DNA of 64,000 bases from Agromyces sp. LHK192 (GTDB lineage: Bacteria > Actinomycetota > Actinomycetes > Actinomycetales > Microbacteriaceae), in assembly GCF_004006235.1 (NCBI RefSeq), contig NZ_CP034753.1, positions 620,001 to 684,000 on the forward strand. Direction: 5' to 3'. The notes below the pieces were generated by a model. That model ran no database searches. It saw only the letters and a program-made list of their open reading frames with translations, and was not told the DNA's origin. A program made the translations under genes and the position numbers. This document shows, in pieces, positions 60,377-64,000 of the stretch. Positions within the stretch are counted from its first letter, which is position 1, and each line of letters begins with the position of its first letter.

Positions 60377-61579
60377 ATGACCGACACACTGACCCAACCC
60401 GACGGCGGTGCACTGGAGATGCACGCCGACGTCGGCCCGCACTCCGCGGCCGACGTGCGCGCCGAGGTCCACCTCGCGGAGGTCGACCACGCCGAGGCCG
60501 TCCAGCTGTTCGCCGAACGGCTGCTCACCCTGCTCGCCTCGGGCACGACGCTGCTCACGATCGAGCTCGGGCGCCGTCACGGCCTCTACCGGGCGCTGCA
60601 CGAGCACGGCCGGATGACCCCGCCGGCGCTCGCCCGGGTGACCGGGATCGTCCCGAGGTACGCGCGGGAGTGGCTCGAGCAGCAGGCGGCCGCCGGCATC
60701 CTCTCGGTCGACGACCCGGCCGAACCCGCCGACCTGCGTACCTTCTCGGTGCCGGCGGCGCACGTCCCGGTGCTCATCGAGGCGACGCATCCGGCGCACA
60801 CCGCCCCTGCCGCGGGCCTGCTCGCGGGCGTGGCGCTCGCGTTCCCCGAGGTCGTCGAGGACTTCCGCCTCGGCCGCGGCGTCGCGTTCGACGAGTATGG
60901 TGCCGAACTCCGGCAGGGCCTGGGCGCGCTGAACCGTCCCGGGTTCCATCACTTCATGCGCGACTGGGTCGCGTGCCTCCCCGACCGTGCTGCTCGGCTC
61001 GACGCGGGCGGGGTCGTGCTCGATGCGGGATGCGGAACGGGCCGGTCGACCATCGGGCTGGCGCAGGCGTTCCCCGAGGCGACGGTCGTCGGGATCGACC
61101 TCGACGCCGCCTCGATCCTCGAGGCCCGTGCACATGCGGCTGCCGAGGGGGTCGACGATCGCGTGGTGTTCCTCGTCGGGAACGCGGCCGATGCCGACGC
61201 GGTCAGGGCGGCGGCCGAGCTCGTCCGCGCCGACGGCTTCGACCTCGTCACGGTGTTCGGGGCGCTGCACGACATGGGTCGGCCGACGGCGGCGCTGGCC
61301 GCATTCCGAGGCGCGCTCCGCACCGGGGGCGCGGTGCTGGTCGCCGACGAGCGGGTCGCCGACGCGTTCACGCCGGACTCCGACCATGTCGAGCAGATGC
61401 TCTACGCGATGAGCGTCCTGCACTGCCTGCCCGCCACGACGGCGGAGTCGGCCGAGGTCGCGAACGGCACGGTGTTGCGCGCGCCGACGGTGCGGGGGTG
61501 GGCCGCCGCGGCCGGCTTCGGCCGTGTCGACGAGCTCGGCATCGAGCATCCGGCCTGGCGGTTCTACCGCATCGGCTGA
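60377..61579 (+). CDS. SAM-dependent methyltransferase with winged-helix N-terminus
   Basis: A 400-residue methyltransferase. A winged-helix dimerisation/DNA-binding-like domain at about 55-140 (LGRRHGLYRALHEHG) is followed by a class I Rossmann methyltransferase: VLDAGCGTGRSTIGLAQAFPEATVVGIDLDAASILEAR (motif I, acidic loop for SAM), FLVGNAADADAV and FDLVTVFGALHDMGRP (motif IV). This is the O-methyltransferase/Rv2258c-like layout. ATG 60377 follows AAGGA. Substrate unknown; near the hydrolase-LuxR gene. Confidence 0.88.
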   Translation: MTDTLTQPDGGALEMHADVGPHSAADVRAEVHLAEVDHAEAVQLFAERLLTLLASGTTLLTIELGRRHGLYRALHEHGRMTPPALARVTGIVPRYAREWLEQQAAAGILSVDDPAEPADLRTFSVPAAHVPVLIEATHPAHTAPAAGLLAGVALAFPEVVEDFRLGRGVAFDEYGAELRQGLGALNRPGFHHFMRDWVACLPDRAARLDAGGVVLDAGCGTGRSTIGLAQAFPEATVVGIDLDAASILEARAHAAAEGVDDRVVFLVGNAADADAVRAAAELVRADGFDLVTVFGALHDMGRPTAALAAFRGALRTGGAVLVADERVADAFTPDSDHVEQMLYAMSVLHCLPATTAESAEVANGTVLRAPTVRGWAAAAGFGRVDELGIEHPAWRFYRIG

Positions 61580-61606
61580 CGCGACGGCGCGTGTTCCACG
61601 GGGATC

Positions 61607-61668
61607 GCGTGCGAGTTCCTCCAACCGGTGCGACGTGCATGTCGCACGGGCGGGAGGAACTCGCACGC
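61607..61668. terminator. Nested double hairpin between convergent genes
   Basis: GCGTGCGAGTTCCTCC (61607-61622) pairs perfectly with GGAGGAACTCGCACGC (61653-61668), 16 bp. Inside it GTGCGAC (61628-61634) pairs with GTCGCAC (61641-61647) around a 6-base loop. It lies between the methyltransferase stop and the ABC ATPase stop and can terminate both. Confidence 0.6.
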
Positions 61669-61710
61669 ATTCCTGCGGGAGGCCTGCGCCCCCGAAGGAT
61701 CGCACCTCCG

Positions 61711-62505
61711 TCAGCGCTCGGTGACCACCCCGTTCTTGAGGTGCAGGCGGCGCTGCGCCCTCCGGGCGACGGCCGAGTCGTGCGTGACGATGACGAGCGT
61801 CAGGCCGCGGTCGCGCCAGAGCCCCTCGAGGAGGTTCAGGATCTCGTCGCGGGTCTCCTCGTCGAGCGCGCCGGTGGGCTCGTCGGCGAGGAGCACGGCG
61901 GGTTCCTTCACCAGCGCCCGCGCGATCGCGACGCGTTGCTGCTGACCGCCCGAGAGCTCACCGGGCACATGCCCGGCGCGCTCCGCGAGCCCGACCGCGG
62001 CGAGCGCTTCCGCCGCCCGGCGACGCCGTTCGGCAGCCGGCACGCCCAACGGTTCGAGCGCGGTCTCGACGTTCTCCTGCGCGGCGAGCGTGGGGATGAG
62101 GTTGAAGCTCTGGAAGACGAACCCGATCTCCTTCGCCCGCAGCTTGCCGAGCTTCCCGTCGGGCAGGTGCGACAGCTCGTGGTCGCCGAGCGCGATGCGC
62201 CCGGTCGTCGGCCGGTCGAGTGCGCCGAGCATCTGGAGCAGCGTCGACTTGCCGCCGCCCGTCGGCCCCTGGATCGCGACGAGCTGGCCGGCCGGGATCT
62301 CCAGCGTGATGTCCTTCAGCGCGGTGACCGCGCGCTTCCCGGGGTACTGCTTGCCGACGTGCTCGAGGCGGTACCCAGCGGTCGGCCGGTCGGCACGGGT
62401 CGTCGGGTCTGATGCGCCGGCAGCGGATGCCCCGGGCGCCGTGGTCTCGATGGTCATGTCCTGCTCGCTCTCGTTCGTTCGGGTGCGGGTCGTGCCGGTG
62501 TTCAT
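61711..62505 (-). CDS. ABC transporter ATP-binding protein (MacB/LolD type)
   Basis: A 264-residue ATPase. Walker A is GPTGGGKSTLLQMLGALD, the Q-loop VFQSFNLIPTL, the signature LSGGQQQRVAIARAL, Walker B LLADEPTGALD and the H-loop VIVTHDSAVAR. The order ALxxLxxxIxxGxxVAIxGPTGGGKSTL fits exporters of the MacB/FtsE branch, which energise FtsX-like permeases. I take ATG 62505, which overlaps the permease stop and follows GGAG; ATG 62457 is an alternative that drops the first 16 residues. Confidence 0.93.
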   Translation of the reverse strand: MNTGTTRTRTNESEQDMTIETTAPGASAAGASDPTTRADRPTAGYRLEHVGKQYPGKRAVTALKDITLEIPAGQLVAIQGPTGGGKSTLLQMLGALDRPTTGRIALGDHELSHLPDGKLGKLRAKEIGFVFQSFNLIPTLAAQENVETALEPLGVPAAERRRRAAEALAAVGLAERAGHVPGELSGGQQQRVAIARALVKEPAVLLADEPTGALDEETRDEILNLLEGLWRDRGLTLVIVTHDSAVARRAQRRLHLKNGVVTER

Positions 62506-64000
62506 GCGACGCTCCGGAGGGCCTCAGCCGGCCGCAGCCGGGAGGCGCGCCAGCCGCCGATCGCGCCGGCGAGGAGCCCTCCGAGCACGGCGAGGCCGAT
62601 CGCGATCGCGATGACGCTCACGGTGATCGGTGCGTTCAGCACGACTTCGGCGTTCGCCGCGGCCGACTGGCCCATGGCGCCGAACGGACCGCCGCCGCCC
62701 ATGCCTCCCATGGCACCGGCCGGGCCGCCGTCGCCGCCCATGCCGCCGGGGCCGCCGGCAGCGGCATCCGTCGACGCGCCGCCGATCGTGATGCCGAGCA
62801 GGTTGACGACCTGGATGCCGGCGAGTCCGACGACGAGGCCGACGGCACCGCCGATGAGTCCCTGTACGAGCGACTCGCCCGCGACCTGGCCGACGATGCG
62901 CCCGTCGGCCCAGCCGATCGCCTTGAGCGTGCCGAACTCGCGGGTGCGGCGGGTGACGCCCTGGATGGTGAAGAGGATGGCGATGAGGAACGCGGCGGCG
63001 AGCACCGCGATCGACAGCCAGAGTCCGAGGTTCGCGATGAGGCTCGACGCGCTCGAGAGCGAGCCCGACACGGTCGACGCGAGGTCGGACTGCGAGCTGA
63101 CCGTCGCGTCGGGCAGTGCCTCCTCGAGCTCGGCCTGGACGGCCGCGATCCGATCGGACGACTCGGCCTGCACGTAGACGTTCGAGATCATGCCGTCTTC
63201 GCCGGAGAGCTCCTGCGCGAGGTCGAGCGGGATGTACGCGTTCGACGCGGTGGATGCGTCCGACGACGTCGAGGTCACGGTGCCGACGATCTCGAAGTCG
63301 GTGCCGCCGATGTCCAGCGTGTCGCCGACGGCGAGTTCGGCGCTGGTCGCGTAGTCGGCATCGAGCACGACGACCGCGTCACCGGCGTCGGATGCCTCGA
63401 GACCGCGGCCGTCGGCCAGTTCGACCGACGACAGGGGGCCGACGGCGTCGCCGGCGGGGTCGATGCCGAGCACCGAGAAGTTGTCGACGTCGAACGCGCT
63501 GCCGCCGGCGCCGTCGAAGCCGCCCTGCGGGGGCTGGCCGCCGGACTGCATCTGGTCGCCCTGGGCGGGGTCGGCGTTCGCGTCCTGCCGCTGGGGCAGC
63601 TGCCCAGAGAACGAGATGTTGTTCAGCGACAGCGCTGCCGACGCCGCGGCCACGCCGTCGACGCCCTGTGCCGTCTCGAGGGCCGAGGCGTCGAACGTCG
63701 AACTGCCGAAGCCTGCGGTGAGCCGCGACTGGCTGATCTCGGTGGAGCCGTCGGTCGTCTGCCCTTCATCGGCGCCGAACTCGAACCGTTGCGGGCCGCC
63801 GCCCCCACCGGCCTCGCCCTCGGCGGGCGGGGTGGGCGTCCGGCTGACGGTGAGGTCGGTGCCGACGCCGTACACGGATTGGAGCACGGATGCCTGGGCG
63901 TCGCGCACGCCGGCCGAGACGGCGGTCACGATCATGACGAGGGCGATGGCGAGTGCCATGCCGATCGCGATGATCGCGGTCTGCCTGCGGCGTCCGGCGA
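62502..64000 (-). CDS. MacB-type ABC transporter permease, partial
   Basis: The 5' end is outside the window; the open frame runs past 64000 (AIIAIGMALAIALVMIVTAVSAGVRDAQASVLQSVYGV is the first helix). The large extracytoplasmic MacB_PCD domain (about 63130-63860) contains an unusual segment of Gly/Gln/Asp repeats. Three C-terminal FtsX helices follow (LWLSIAVLAAAFLIAILFTIQG, QGLIGGAVGLVVGLAGIQVVNLL, ITVSVIAIAIGLAVLGGLLAGAIGGW). Between the last two lies a Gly/Met/Pro-rich loop (about 62645-62785). Works with the overlapping ATPase, probably exporting a peptide or extracting a lipoprotein/lipid; substrate unknown. Confidence 0.9.
   Translation of the reverse strand, partial: AGRRRQTAIIAIGMALAIALVMIVTAVSAGVRDAQASVLQSVYGVGTDLTVSRTPTPPAEGEAGGGGGPQRFEFGADEGQTTDGSTEISQSRLTAGFGSSTFDASALETAQGVDGVAAASAALSLNNISFSGQLPQRQDANADPAQGDQMQSGGQPPQGGFDGAGGSAFDVDNFSVLGIDPAGDAVGPLSSVELADGRGLEASDAGDAVVVLDADYATSAELAVGDTLDIGGTDFEIVGTVTSTSSDASTASNAYIPLDLAQELSGEDGMISNVYVQAESSDRIAAVQAELEEALPDATVSSQSDLASTVSGSLSSASSLIANLGLWLSIAVLAAAFLIAILFTIQGVTRRTREFGTLKAIGWADGRIVGQVAGESLVQGLIGGAVGLVVGLAGIQVVNLLGITIGGASTDAAAGGPGGMGGDGGPAGAMGGMGGGGPFGAMGQSAAANAEVVLNAPITVSVIAIAIGLAVLGGLLAGAIGGWRASRLRPAEALRSVA

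Overview
The window is about 70% GC actinobacterial chromosome. GTG starts, ATGA/GTGA stop-start overlaps, leaderless-looking promoters, a RamB-like regulator, PadR/HxlR/WYL/PucR/ROK regulators, Tat/lipoprotein signals and a DtxR-type iron box all fit Actinomycetota. The codon habits (frequent GGATGCC/GGCATCC) and gene set suggest Microbacteriaceae, perhaps near Agromyces; that placement is inference. I see no tRNA or rRNA genes, CRISPR arrays, prophage or insertion sequences. Positions 1-10.6 kb: amine and amino-acid catabolism. A partial Tat-lipoprotein amine oxidase with unusual domain order is followed by a class I aminotransferase, then a class III aminotransferase and a CoA-acylating semialdehyde dehydrogenase opposite a divergent PucR regulator. 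Next come a glyoxalase-fold protein with an HxlR regulator, and a cupin plus FAD-dependent amine oxidoreductase pair. Positions 10.8-24.1 kb: central carbon metabolism and small regulators. A RamB-type regulator faces a Dcu-type dicarboxylate transporter and M20 peptidase. Then come a lipoprotein, a VOC protein divergent from a WYL regulator, a PadR regulator with a membrane protein, a DUF559 protein flanked by intergenic repeats, and the glyoxylate-shunt pair aceA-aceB. The RamB and aceA upstream regions share an 18-bp 7-4-7 palindrome. Positions 24.2-26.1 kb: a GNAT acetyltransferase and a DNA photolyase. Positions 26.2-42.4 kb: one long, tightly coupled operon that is the most interesting part of the window. 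It encodes an FHA protein, a membrane Ser/Thr kinase, a 2025-residue extracellular protein with about eleven Ig-like repeats of about 100 residues plus FN3-like modules, a MoxR ATPase, a DUF58 protein, a transglutaminase-fold protein lacking catalytic Cys and His, a membrane-FHA protein (apparently frameshifted twice), a PP2C phosphatase and a small membrane protein with five Asp/Glu-x-Thr-hydrophobic motifs. It looks like a self-contained phospho-threonine signalling system tied to assembly of a surface protein; no function is known to me. Positions 42.5-47.7 kb: a 17-bp tandem array between convergent genes, an MFS exporter divergent from a DUF5937/ArsR-like regulator, an alpha/beta hydrolase, a YqaJ-type nuclease and a ROK repressor. 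Positions 47.8-56.0 kb: a ROK-flanked sugar locus with an oxidoreductase, an RbsABC-type importer (ATPase, two permeases, lipoprotein receptor) and two TIM-barrel isomerases. Positions 56.1-64 kb: a stand-alone SIP-domain protein behind an iron box, a secreted amidase, an orphan winged-helix domain, a DUF1254/DUF1214 protein, a hydrolase-LuxR fusion, a winged-helix methyltransferase and a MacB-type ABC exporter cut by the window end. Three probable single-base deletions in C-rich runs (near 1034, 39990 and 40325) may be assembly errors rather than real lesions.
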